64,000 bases of DNA from Diphasiastrum complanatum (lineage: Eukaryota; Streptophyta; Lycopodiopsida; Lycopodiales; Lycopodiaceae): assembly GCA_029204225.1 (NCBI GenBank), contig CM055111.1, forward strand, positions 23,930,899 to 23,994,898, read 5' to 3'. Below the pieces are notes generated by a model, which was not told the DNA's origin, did no database searches, and saw nothing but the letters and a program-made list of their open reading frames with translations. Within the stretch, counting starts at the first letter, position 1. Every line of letters begins with the position of its first letter. Shown here piece by piece: positions 11,855-22,204 of this stretch. Both the position numbers and the translations under genes were made by a program.

Positions 11855-12277
11855 CTATGCCAGTCGTATGGCACAATTGAGGGGCCAGGGAATTTTAGAA
11901 AGGATTCCACTATCTGACTCAGCCTTGCAAAATGTTGAAATAACCAGAAAGTTATTCAACAGATGCGCAGCCGCCTGAATGACGGGTTCCGTGATAGCAT
12001 CTATCAGGTAACCATTGTTAGTCTGGATTGGGATTTTTGGTGCGGTTTGGGTGACGAACGGTTTGATCAGAGTTTTGGCGTGGCAATGGGAGATGGATTG
12101 ACGATCACCAGACATAATGCCAATGGTGACCATCGAGTCTGCGTTAATCCTGACCTTGTACGTAGTACCTTGGTATAGGAAGTGGAAGCGAGTCTTTTCC
12201 TCGTCCCAGATGGCATAAGCATGAAGGGCGAGGCCCACGTTAATCTCATAATGGAAAAGCGCCAGGTAAAAATCCAT
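11855..12277 (-). CDS. Unrecognised 140-residue ORF
   Basis: An uninterrupted minus-strand frame of 140 codons is more GC-rich than its AT-rich surroundings. It reads as globular protein, with ALHAYAIWDEEKTRFHFLYQ and KVRINADSMVTIGIMSGD. Another minus-strand frame upstream (about 12280-12400) encodes MDSSSSEDIGIKQVIQHTDL and could be its original N-terminus, separated by a frameshift and stop. I recognise no family. Domain content and composition suggest a decayed gene or part of a mobile element rather than noise. Confidence 0.35.
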   Translation of the reverse strand: MDFYLALFHYEINVGLALHAYAIWDEEKTRFHFLYQGTTYKVRINADSMVTIGIMSGDRQSISHCHAKTLIKPFVTQTAPKIPIQTNNGYLIDAITEPVIQAAAHLLNNFLVISTFCKAESDSGILSKIPWPLNCAIRLA

Positions 12278-12483
12278 TGCCTCTAGAAGTGGGCCGGCTG
12301 TTTGCAGCCATGGCTGGATCAGAGCGTCAGAGGGTAAGGGCCAAATCTGTATGCTGGATCACCTGTTTGATGCCAATGTCTTCAGAGGATGAGGAGTCCA
12401 TGTTAGCCGTGATGATTAGAGGTCAAAAAAGTAGGAAAAATGGTGGAAAAGATAAAAAGGTGTCGAAACGACAAAAACTATGA

Positions 12484-13274
12484 ATTATGAGTGTTGGAGG
12501 ACAAGTATTGTAGTTCGGGATGCAGATCGGTATTCAATATGAGCCAATGATAGCTGGTAGGAAGTTTGGTCGCAAACGAAGAACTTGGTAATTTCAGTGT
12601 AAATTTCGACAGAGCTTCGCTAGCAAAGGTGACAAATGACTCAAATTCAACCCTTCTATAGCGGAATTTAGAGTGCGTATTAGGTGAAATCCACTTTTCC
12701 TTGTTCGGTTCCACCCAAATTTTGGCAGACACCTTTTTCAAAAAATTCTAAGACCTCAGGGAAGTCTGCGAGAGTTCAGAAGGTGATTTGACTACTATGC
12801 GAAGGTTCTGCCAGAGTTCAGGCTGTCTGCGAGGGTTCAACTCTCACAGGAAGTGATCTCTTGCACAACTTGTTCCTGTGATTGGATTTTCAAGATCAAA
12901 CCATGTAGGCAGGCTAATTTCACTGCTCTGATTTCATTTAGACGATGTAGGAAGACTTTGGCTTGTTTTTCCACATTGTGAATATTGAGATTTTGGTGAT
13001 TTTGGCTCATTCTCTCTCTACTCGAGTTTTTGGTCTTGATTTTCTCTCTCTACCTGAGAGCAGGCTGTTTTTTTCCATATTGAGCACTTAGAATATTTTC
13101 TGATATCCATTTCTCATAGTAAGGAGTTAGTTTTTTCAGTCTGTTGTATGCCATTATGTTGTTGCCTTGAATTTTTCAAGTAATATGTTCATTGATCATT
13201 CTTGTGCAATCACAACACCTCATTAAGATTTTGTAAGGTGTGTGGTGAAGTTCACACGTGCTAAAAACTTCACA
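12484..13274 (+). repeat. Region ending in a Copia 5' LTR
   Basis: The sequence immediately before the primer-binding site ends ...AAAACTTCACA, as an LTR 3' end should (CA). The LTR start could not be fixed; a TG near 12867 is possible. The upstream part (12484-12860) has a short direct repeat (CTGCGAGAGTTCAG / CTGCGAGGGTTCAA) and no gene. No matching 3' LTR was seen in the window. Confidence 0.4.
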
Positions 13275-13286
13275 TGGTATCAGAGC
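13275..13286 (+). other. Copia primer-binding site
   Basis: TGGTATCAGAGC is the standard plant Copia primer-binding sequence, complementary to the 3' end of initiator-methionine tRNA. It directly follows the CA end of the LTR, and a Copia gag begins about 0.7 kb downstream. Confidence 0.8.
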
Positions 13287-13980
13287 TTCATGCTTTGAAG
13301 AGGTGAGGGTGTATACATCAGAAAATAAGTGCTTTTGCTTGTAGGAACTCGGATTTGGGAGAGGAATCCAAACTACAAACAAGCCATCTGTGGATCATAA
13401 GTGGATCAAATCAAGTCTGATCTGCTCCAGCTGAGCCCTGTATAGACAGAGAGCTCACACGCGTGAAATCAGCCCTCTTTGTTTGAGTGCTACTTCTCAA
13501 GGAATGATCCAAATTTGATGTTCTATAGCTTGTTGGATAGGTATTGAAGAGTAGACTGTGTTGCTCAAGTTTCTAATCAATTTGATTTGTTTTTAGAAGA
13601 GTTTTAGGCAATTAAAAAGATAGGGAGAGTACTCATCTCATGTGATATGCCAAAGTGAGCACACATCAGTTCTTTTCACCAATATTCTCAATTTTCATTA
13701 TCAATCAAGTAGAATTGGATAAAGATGAGTTTGACGAGGTCTTAGATATTTCATTTCACACAAGTATTGTATTTGAGTTGAAATCAAGTTCCCAGAGAGT
13801 TTATCAGTTCTTTGAAACTCGTGGGAGAGATAGACTTCATACTTGCATGTGCTTTATTTCTTTTATAGAAGCTAGATCCAAATTCAAGATAGATTGATTT
13901 TTTTTTTTTGTGAGTTTGATCCCACATTAAGTTGCTAGATTTCATAGGTTGGATCAACATTATAAGTGTGAGATCCTAGA

Positions 13981-14988
13981 ATGAGATATCAAGCAACATA
14001 TTCAACTCCATCCTTGTCGTTACTAGAATTTCTCAAAGTGAATATGTCTTCATCTGGTTCACATTTCTTGGAGCATAGTGAGAGATTAACATCTTCCAAT
14101 TATGCAATGTGGAAGATTAGAATGGAATCATTATTGATTCTACAGGATGTAATGGACATTGTAAGTGGAGTTGAAGAAGAACCTGCAACACCTAATGAAG
14201 CTGCAACATTTAATAAAAGAACCAAAAGTGCTCTTCATTTCATTAAAATGAATGTCACAAATAAAGTGTTAAGAGAGATTAGTACATGCACCAATGCCAA
14301 GGAGGCTTGAGACACTTTCAAAATAGTCTATGAAATTAAGAATACTTCTAGATTGCTTACACTTAGAAATCAAATCTTTCTAAGTTATCAGAGAGTAGAT
14401 GAGAGTGTTTCATCTTATGTAATGAGAGTACAGGATCTTCATCAAGAGTTAGCAGGTATTGGTGATGCTCTTAAGAACACTGAACTTCTTCAAGTAGTCC
14501 TTAATGGACTTAGAGATGAGTATGAAAATATTGTGCAGACTTATGCTGTCAGGGACGAGCTTTCATCCTTGGAGACTCTTCAAGGTGTTCTCATTGCTGA
14601 AGAAAGTAGGCAAGAGAACAAGATGTTGAGGATCAACAGAGTTTCATTGAAGGAAGGTGGATATGATAAAGCACTCTTCACCAAGGACAAGTCAAGAGGC
14701 AAGGGCAAAGGTCAACAACACTTCAAGAAGGACAAGCCAAAGAAAGTAGTGAGGATCAATCCTCACAAGTTGCAACATCCAGTGGCAAGAAGAAGTCATC
14801 AAAGATCAAATGTTTCTTTTGTAGCAAGAAGGGCCACTATGCATCGAACTATTTCAAGAAGAAGAATTAATCCAAGCAAGCTAACCTTACTAATGAGGAA
14901 GAGTGTGAAGATATTGAGAGTGAAAGAGAGGATTCTTTAATGATGTCTAGCTTTTTATCTTTTCCTTTCAAGAATGAAGAAAAGAGAA
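13981..14988 (+). mobile_element. Copia gag, interrupted
   Basis: The frame beginning in the 13981-14043 stretch encodes a Copia gag: ERLTSSNYAMWKIRMESLL, then TNAKEA followed by TGA where the family has Trp, then DTFKIVYEIKNTSRL. It continues through the retrotrans-gag region (VDESVSSYVMRVQDLHQELA, LNGLRDEYENI) to a Lys-rich tail. A frameshift near 14760 precedes the zinc knuckle CFFCSKKGHYASNY at about 14810. Everything after gag (protease, integrase, RT) is missing, because the sequence runs directly into the left arm of the large inverted repeat at 14989. Confidence 0.8.
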
Positions 14989-16448
14989 TGTTGACATATT
15001 CACTAATTCTGTGAACACGTTTTTTCTCTTTTTGTTGCTTATCTCTCTTGGATTACCTCTGTTGTTATGGTTCTCTGTGATTATTCTTCTTATTAGAATG
15101 TTTACAGAGCGGAAGCAATATTCAAGGATGCATTATGTATTTCCCAGCCTGTTAGTGGGTAACTCAAATCCGATACTCAGCTACATGCATACACTAGCCA
15201 CGCAACCATCTACAGCTCAAGCAGATCAGCATTTAGCACAGAGAGCGATCCTACTACTAACTACTGAATCAAAGAACAATCAAGAACTAGATTAGCTACT
15301 GAAACTAAAACCTGATTCAAGAAACAAGAAACAAGATTCCTAGCAGCATTTAACAATCTAGAAATCAAGAAACACATATTACTTGATGTCTAAATTATCC
15401 AAGAACATCAAGAACTAGAATGTCAAGACTATGCAGGATTTACACCACATTTCTAGCCTCTATAGTTTACTTGAATGCTGATTTCTACAAGATTCCACAA
15501 GCAAGAATTGAAGCTAATCTACAACTAAGCAAGAACAAGAAACAAGAATCTAGTTAATCCACAAGCAAGGAATCAAGCATGCTCATAGAAATATCACTCA
15601 AGATCATTGCCATGAACAAGGAGCTTAGTGATCTTCAAGAACTCGTGGAGGATCCTCTTTATTAGCTCAAGAGAACTTGAAAATACAATCAAAAAGCTCC
15701 CTCACAAGAGAGGGGGGCCTTAAATAAGCAAGAAGGCTGCCCATGTGGAGCCCATGTAGCATTCCACTAAATTCCACTAGAGGTCACCATCAAAAGGTGG
15801 CTCACTCTTACTATTTTAAGGAGGTCTACATTTATTACAATTATTCAAGGAAATGTTACTAGCTCCTACATGGTCATTCCTTCTTTGGGATACACCGTGT
15901 AGGTTTACATAGTTAATCACTATCTTCCTAGCTAGTATTTCCTCGGCTCTCATGCTCGGCTCGCAGCTTCTTTTGCTCTCTTCCTTCTGAGACCTCCTCG
16001 GTCATGGGTGAGAGATAACTTATGTCTTCAGCTTGGCTTGGCACTAGAGAATCGGCTAATAGAGAAAGATGGCAAAACCAGAGTACTAAAAGTTGATGTA
16101 TGGAAAAAGCTTGATAGTATGATTGCTATTTTAAGAAAAGAGAAATACTCTGATATTGATAAGAAAGCTGTCCAAAGGACTTGTGTCGAGTTTGTTAATG
16201 CAGTATCAAAAGCATGAAATGCTTCAAATTTTCAATATATCTAGATCGAAACATAAGATTAACATTATGATTTTGACATATGCAGCACATACTAAGAGAT
16301 CATACAACATTTTTTGCAAATACATATGGAAGCTTGAGTGTATAGTCATCACAAGGGATGGAGAAGTCACACTGGCAAGCACGAGCAACATTTCATCGAA
16401 ATACACAACATGGAGGAACCAATGAAAAACAAAACTACATTTGTCAAT
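14989..16448 (-). repeat. Left arm of 1.46 kb inverted repeat
   Basis: This arm matches the reverse complement of 24794-26268 along its whole length, with only scattered differences. Outer ends are TGTTGACATATTCAC here and the complement of GTGAATATGTGACA on the right. Inner ends both reach ACTACATTTGTCAAT. The arm contains an LTR in minus orientation (TATTTAAG promoter at 15719-15726). It separates a Copia gag on its left from a Gypsy RT fragment on its right. Confidence 0.85.
16008..16217 (+). CDS. Conserved 69-residue ORF in the inverted repeat (left copy)
   Basis: The frame encodes LENRLIEKDGKTRVLKVDVW and AVQRTCVEFVNAVSKA. The same frame in the right arm (25026-25235, minus strand) differs at only one residue, and the nucleotide changes between the copies are mostly silent. 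The product is charged and helix-rich with no recognised domain. It reads opposite to the LTR orientation. It may be part of a captured gene, and the copies may simply be recent. Confidence 0.3.
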   Translation: MRDNLCLQLGLALENRLIEKDGKTRVLKVDVWKKLDSMIAILRKEKYSDIDKKAVQRTCVEFVNAVSKA

Positions 16449-17300
16449 CCTCTCACGGTAGACTAAGTTACTGCGGTAAGGTTTAGCCCTAACAGGCTTA
16501 GCATTGTCTTCTAGAGAAATCCGATGTACTACTATTTCAGGGGGGATTCCTTTTATCTCAGTATAATTCCATGCAAATACATCCATGTATTTGCGTAATA
16601 AAGTCTCTAGATCAGACAGTTGGGTTGATGACAAATGTGCACCAACATGAACTATTCAATCTATGTCCTCGTCAGGATCTTTAAGGTTTAGTGGAATTGT
16701 CTTAGCGGGTCCTTCAAAGGAATTGGAACTTGGTGTAGGTTCCCGATGTGGCTGCGGTAACTGGATAACAACGTCATCCAGTGTAAAGTCTTTGAACTTC
16801 TATGGAATATCGAAAGGTGGGTCCACAAAATGTTCTGGGACTTTAGGAATCATTTACAGTGATTCTTTATCAGACGTGGAAGCTTTGTCGGAGTGTTTGT
16901 TGTTTGTCCCCTCTGACAAGGGCTTGATTGGATGTTTAAGCTTCGCACGCATCTATTTTTGTTGCTCGGTTAATTTTGTATCAATAATGTTATTTTTTTG
17001 TAACCTAGGTTTTTGTGGTTTTTGAATGGGTGGTGTTGTGGCCTCACTTACCATATCATCGTCGATTGTATTCCATACTTCATCGGGATACACGTCCCAA
17101 GTATATACTTTGGTTTTGGGCCTATATGCTTGTGTGTTTGGTACTTTGGATGTTAGTTGGACATGAGCCAACGGTCCTGGTGACTTGATTTCCTTAGGAA
17201 TGACTTTGGACGGATAACGTTGTGCATCTAGATAAAGGAGTACATGATCATCCATCATTTCGACATCATCCATGGATATAATACCTTCTTCCAAAACATG
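16449..17300 (-). mobile_element. Gypsy RT start and upstream spacer, minus strand
   Basis: Read on the minus strand: LSSTQLSDLETLLRKYMDVF, AWNYTEIKGIPPEIVVHRIS and KPVRAKPYR form the conserved entry to Ty3/Gypsy reverse transcriptase. Upstream is a spacer with DDVVIQLPQPHREP and FEGPAKTIPLNLKDPDEDID, closely parallel to the plus-strand element at 4500-4680. Further upstream (16953-17294) is the acidic region with MMDDHVLLYLDAQRYPSKV. Several in-frame stops occur. RT is cut off where the inverted repeat begins, at about 16448. Confidence 0.75.
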
Positions 17301-18950
17301 GGCAGTAGAGACACTAGGTTCTCCTGGACATCAAGCTAAAGGAATGGGGTCGATTATCATAAGGGGGATGATGGGTGTGTTAATGTCCGTAGAAGATGGA
17401 AGAATATCCACATCTTCTACAGCCATTTCGATACAACATCTGAAAAATTCCACTCCCAGTAGGTGTAAATATTGTACAGTTTTGGGTATGTCATATTTAC
17501 ATTTAACAATAGACCTGCATCGTTGAATTCTTCAATATTCGCATGGCCTTCTGTAAAAATAGCTTGAACTCTGCATGTCGCCTCCAAAATTTTCATTTCC
17601 AATCGCTGTGCTTCAAAAATTGGTACTCCTTTATCCAGATGTACTCTAGCGCATACATGAACGTTGAGCCTATATACAGTTGAATGACAAAACTTTAAAT
17701 TTGCCCTGGATCATGGCCCAACATAGACAACCCTTTTGCTCTATGCTAAATTGTTCCCATAACCAGAGGAAATCTTCTTTTTCCCACTCTGTCTGCTAGT
17801 CCTCGAATGTCATGCCTACTAAGCCTGGTAGCATCAAATAATCGACATGCCACTGTAATTTGATATTAACATGGCAAGGACTCCACTTCCAGAATTGTTC
17901 AGAAAAAACTTGAAAGCATTCTGCACATACCTTCGACTAATTCCTCTTCGGTCGTTTTGCCTTAGGCTGCACTTCTGCAACGTCCTGTCTGTGGATGTCT
18001 GTAGTGAGCTTCTAGTCTTCGAGCTGTTGTTTGAGGTCTGCTATCTCCTTCTGTAGGTCAGAGATTTTGATGCAGGCTTTAGCGTACTCTAGGTGATCTA
18101 CCACCTTTGTACAATTCTACATTGTTTGTAGTTCCTTTGATAGACTCTTTATCTTTTCTAGGGCTTGTATATATTCATCATGCGCATCTGGCCCAGAGCA
18201 GATGGTAGTCTCAGAGGATAATTCATTCAACTCGGCGAGTTCTTCTTCGACTAGCATCTTGTCATTTTTTATCGAAAGAAGAAACTCGACTCGAAAATTC
18301 TCGAGCATTTGGTCCTGAAGAAATTGCAGCTTCAAATCTGGATTGATACAAAACTGTTGCATAACTGCAATGCAGATTTTGCCCTTATTCTCCTCGTAGT
18401 CTCCACTTGAAGAGTGGTCTGCAGAGTAGTCTTTTCTGTCTTGACCTTATTGAGCTTAGAGTTTAAAGAATAAAATTTTTTCTACAATTCTACAAATCTA
18501 GCCTAAAGTGCTTTATTGTTGTCTTGGAAAGACTGGGCTTCCTACGTTGATTGTTGAAGCATGCGGCCCAAAGCGCGATTTTGCTCGGTTAGCAATTTGT
18601 TGTCTACTTCCAAGGATTCAATCTTCTCAGCCAACATTTTAATGTCACTGTCATCTCGTCCATATGATGGAACAACTGCATCATACTATCTTGGATGTGC
18701 AGGTCATAAGCATGGAGTTTACCAACAATTTCCTTGGCACCCAAGGAGAACTAATGGTACCACCTGTATAGGTTTTCTTTGTCGTCCTCATCCGCATCTG
18801 TGGCTTCCTCATCAATCCCTTTGTCTTTTTCTTGCATCTGGGTGTAGGAGATGGTGTCTTCGTCACATTAGAGGAGTTCTCAATATCAAAAAAACCCTTT
18901 GTAAAGATACTTTTATTTTTTTTCTTTAGTTTCAACCGTCACCAGGCCCA
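17301..18950 (-). mobile_element. Gag-like remainder of the minus-strand Gypsy
   Basis: Broken minus-strand frames continue the element upstream. A piece at 17417-17602 lies where a protease is expected, although no DSG motif is legible. A coiled coil at 18117-18362 (QDQMLENFRVEFLLSIKND, VEEELAELNELSS) and a Lys-rich piece at 18681-18935 look gag-derived. No 5' LTR was identified; homology fades near 18950, where the three-gene module begins. Confidence 0.45.
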
Positions 18951-19330
18951 ATCAAAATGCACAGATTTGAAATCTACATAACGTAGTTCAAATTAACTAA
19001 AAATAAAAATGCAATATAGAATACTTTGAAATTTGTGTCCGGGCAGCATGGACGTATCCCATTGGTTTCTTCTTCCTGCCCGACACGTGCTAATCTGCCC
19101 GATGTCAATACCTCAAGTTAAATTTACTTGACTATGCTGGTTAGTATAATGAAATTTTCTAACTATACTAGTTACAGTTATAAAAATATAGTATGTACAG
19201 TTACATAAAATATGGTATATGTAGTAACTGTGACTATGTTGGCATTCACATTAGATTAAATGTGATACGAAAAATTGAAATTAAGTATCATATTAGAGAG
19301 ATTTTTGGTGCCCAAGCTTTGAAAATAGCA

Positions 19331-20015
19331 ATGGCAAGGAGACCCAGATCTACAATCGATTCTGTGATTCTTTACAATGAGAAAGATGAAGATGATAACT
19401 GGAAGCCAACAAAATATACAAAGAACTCATGGGTATTGCTGCATCCATCATCAAAGGGCAATTTTCGACAAAAGAAAAGAGCAAAAATGACTTACAAATC
19501 TTATTGGAAAGCAAAAAAATTGGAGTTTAAGACTACCCGGGGAGGTCAATCGATATCAGAAGTCTTAGTACAACATGTATATATACATTCAGAAATCAAA
19601 GTACATGATATCAATCCTTATAATCATCAAAAATGTAATTGTAAGTATATCAAAACATATGCACTCTACAGCAATCAAAGGTGATTTCCTTTATTGATGC
19701 TCTTCAGATTATGATTTAAATACTTCAACATTGTTTTTTTCTTTCAGATTTATATCCATCATGCATAAGTGAATGGGAGCCCGCACAATCACTTGCAGGA
19801 ATATTAGACGTGATTCACTCTGATGTTGGAAAGCTGCAATACAGAGGAAGAAGTCCAAAAGAACTTGCAGATTGTGGTATCTATGTACGCCACAAATAGA
19901 TGGAGGTTTTGGTAAGCTCGAAGCAATTCCATTGCCTAGTTTTCAAAGTGATGAGTGGCCTACTCCTGACAGCATTGTTTTTGAATCCCCTGAGATGCAA
20001 GCTACTCATTTATAG
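19331..20015 (+). CDS. Two-exon gene of unknown function (module gene A)
   Basis: Exon 1 (19331-19640) starts at ATG and ends at T|GTAAGT. Exon 2 (19748-19899) follows TTTCTTTCAG and joins in frame, giving about 154 residues. The N-terminus is basic (MARRPRSTIDSV). The middle is rich in Lys and Trp (SSKGNFRQKKRAKMTYKSYW), and the end reads SEWEPAQSLAGILDVIHSDV. Just before the stop another frame opens and continues with good coding character to 20015 (GGFGKLEAIPLPSFQSDEWP, FESPEMQATHL), so one frameshift probably separates it from a longer C-terminus. No known domain is recognised. It points toward gene B, ending about 0.7 kb from B's stop. Confidence 0.45.
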
Positions 20016-20717
20016 TAGAAATGCTATGAAGATAAGCACAGGCTCGAAAATTGTTCACCTAAGTTGGTTTATCTCATTGCATATATTTGTTTTCAGATTT
20101 ATCATCAACGGAAGACTCATAAGTACTTTATGTTTATTGCCATTTCAAAATAGAACAAAATAATAGAAAATGTCATCATTTACAATTGCACATTCACTAA
20201 TATTTGCCATATCACAGATGCGAAAAAGACAGGAGCTGATAACATGCTGCAAAGATCTACCTACAACAATCACCATTGTGGGAGAACAATAGTTTCAAAT
20301 AAACTTTAGTAAAAATCTGTGTATACAATCTTTCATTCAATAAATGAAAGCCCAAGTTGGGCATCTGTACATGTATTTTGTGCTCCCAAATTCATAAACT
20401 GGAGCAGCATTTGATATATCAATGTATATTTTTCTATGAAGTCTATACATGTATTTTTGTTCTATGCTATCTATATTTATTCTGATCTTAATTTAGTATA
20501 ACTACATAATCCTTTGCACCATCATCAATAATGGGAGGCTGAAGCCTTGCCCTAGCCAGTATACTCAGGATGATTTCTTGTCTAAATTTGTACACATGGC
20601 TTGATGTGTACTCAAGAAGTGTAAACTGCAAAATAGAACATTCATGTATTACTAATGGCCAAAAACATCACCAGAATAGAAAACTAATCATGATTCCAAA
20701 ATAAGAATAAACAGAGT

Positions 20718-22204
20718 TTATGACCTTAGAATATCAACATCTTGTTGAAGGTTGAAACACTCAAAAAACAACTTGGCATTGTATAATGTGTATCACCCAC
20801 AGCTGAATGAATCATTTTGCTGGGGTGACTGCAAAATGATATAGCACACAAGAAATCAATTATGAAATAGAATGAATTAGAATGAAAATATTATGTTAGA
20901 ATACTGATTTCAAAATGCTATTAAGAAAGACAGAGTTTACCTCCAAACTGACGATCTGCCAGTCCACGGAATGGGGAACGTCTGTAGGAATATATTTACT
21001 TAGATATGCAATACATCCTTATGCGTATTTCTCGTCGCATCTTGACACAAAAAAACTTTAATAATATTATCTACAGATCTCTTAATAGAGATCAGGTTTA
21101 AACTCCAATGGTCACTGCAAAATAAGATTGAAATTTCTTTAGATGCAATTCTGAGAACTATTTCCATTGACAATGCCAATGTTAATGCATAAAATAACAA
21201 GAAGCATTTAATATATCTTACTTCATATGATAAGGTATGAGCAGATACTTTGTTGCTGGTGTGAATCCACTTGTTAGACACTGTGACAATGTGTCATTAT
21301 TCTCCTTGAAGGCCTGAAGCAGAAAGTTACTCAGCACCAGCAACTCATTTGATGAATCTCTTGCAATGTCATATTGCAAGAGTGTAAGCCCGGACTCAAT
21401 CACAGGATCACTGATAGAAGCCCGTCTGTCTTTGAGGTCCAAGCAATCTAGAACTCTAAAATTAATACTAAAATCAAGTTCATCTAGTCTAAAGCAAAAA
21501 GGAGTACCAATTGTATCTATAGCATCGGATATGTCTTTCTCAAATTTAAGATAATCATTCGAATCTATATATGTATAAAAATTTGGAGGAGGAGGAGGTG
21601 GTGGATGTGTAGTATCTACAGCAATTAAAGGGGTATCCAAAACAGATGTAGTTATCTACAATGGATTCCGGGTTAGGCTTCATAGAATCTGTGGTGTCTA
21701 CGATTCTTACTTTCTTAGGAGCACGCTTGGGGGCTGTCTGCTTCCTAGGATGCTTTTTAGGAAGATCAGTCCTATCTAGAGGAGTTGGTCTAGGAGTAGC
21801 AGGCTGAGGTACATGTAACTTACAATACCTATCCCTCATTCTCATCAGGAGCTGAAAATCCTTGGGCATTATGGTAACTCTCTTGGAATGGATTGCAAGC
21901 AAAAGAGAATCCTCAAAAAAAAAAGACTAATGTAATCTTCAGCAGCCTCCTGAAGGCACTGAAGAGCACTGTGTGTGAATCTAACCAGCTGTCCGAGATC
22001 ATTTCTTGTTATGTTCAGGACAACACGGTAGAATGGAGCTCTTGGGATCAACAGAGCTATTGATCTCTGATACTTGCGTATCTCAGAGGGCCACTTGCTG
22101 CGGTTGCGCGTTCTAGGGCTAGCGGGTGGTGTGATGGCAATCGTAGGGGCTAAGGATGAGCCAGGAGAGAAGAAGTCCCTCCTTGTCTGCTTTCTCCTAT
22201 CCAT
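20718..22204 (-). pseudogene. Histone H3-fold + C48 (Ulp1-type) protease fusion gene (module gene B)
   Basis: Exon 1 (21222-22204) starts MDRRKQTRRDFF, then EIRKYQRSIALLIPRAPF, HSALQCLQEAAEDYIS and HSKRVTIMPKDFQLLMRM: unmistakably the H3 tail start and histone fold. A basic Pro/Lys linker follows (KKHPRKQTAPKRAPKKVR), then IDTIGTPFCFRLDELDF, ISDPVIESGLTLLQYDIA and PATKYLLIPYHM. Exon 2 (20941-21114) gives NDHWSLNLISI (catalytic His), CQDATRNTHK (probable Asp) and DWQIVSLE. Exon 3 (20718-20828) gives SPQQNDSFSCG (oxyanion Gln, catalytic Cys). Introns have GT-AG ends and agreeing phases. Faults: a T10 tract shifts the frame inside the H3 fold, single-base shifts fall near 21635 and 21020, and TGA follows the catalytic Cys-Gly. 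Length if intact is about 420 residues. Domain calls are firm, whereas function (SUMO/ubiquitin-like cleavage at chromatin) is inferred. Confidence 0.8.

Noticed and set aside
16224-16634. A 136-residue minus-strand protein spanning the Gypsy RT and the inverted-repeat arm
   Set aside because: Only the first ~60 residues are RT. The rest is chance read-through into the repeat, and the same tail follows a different sequence at the right arm.
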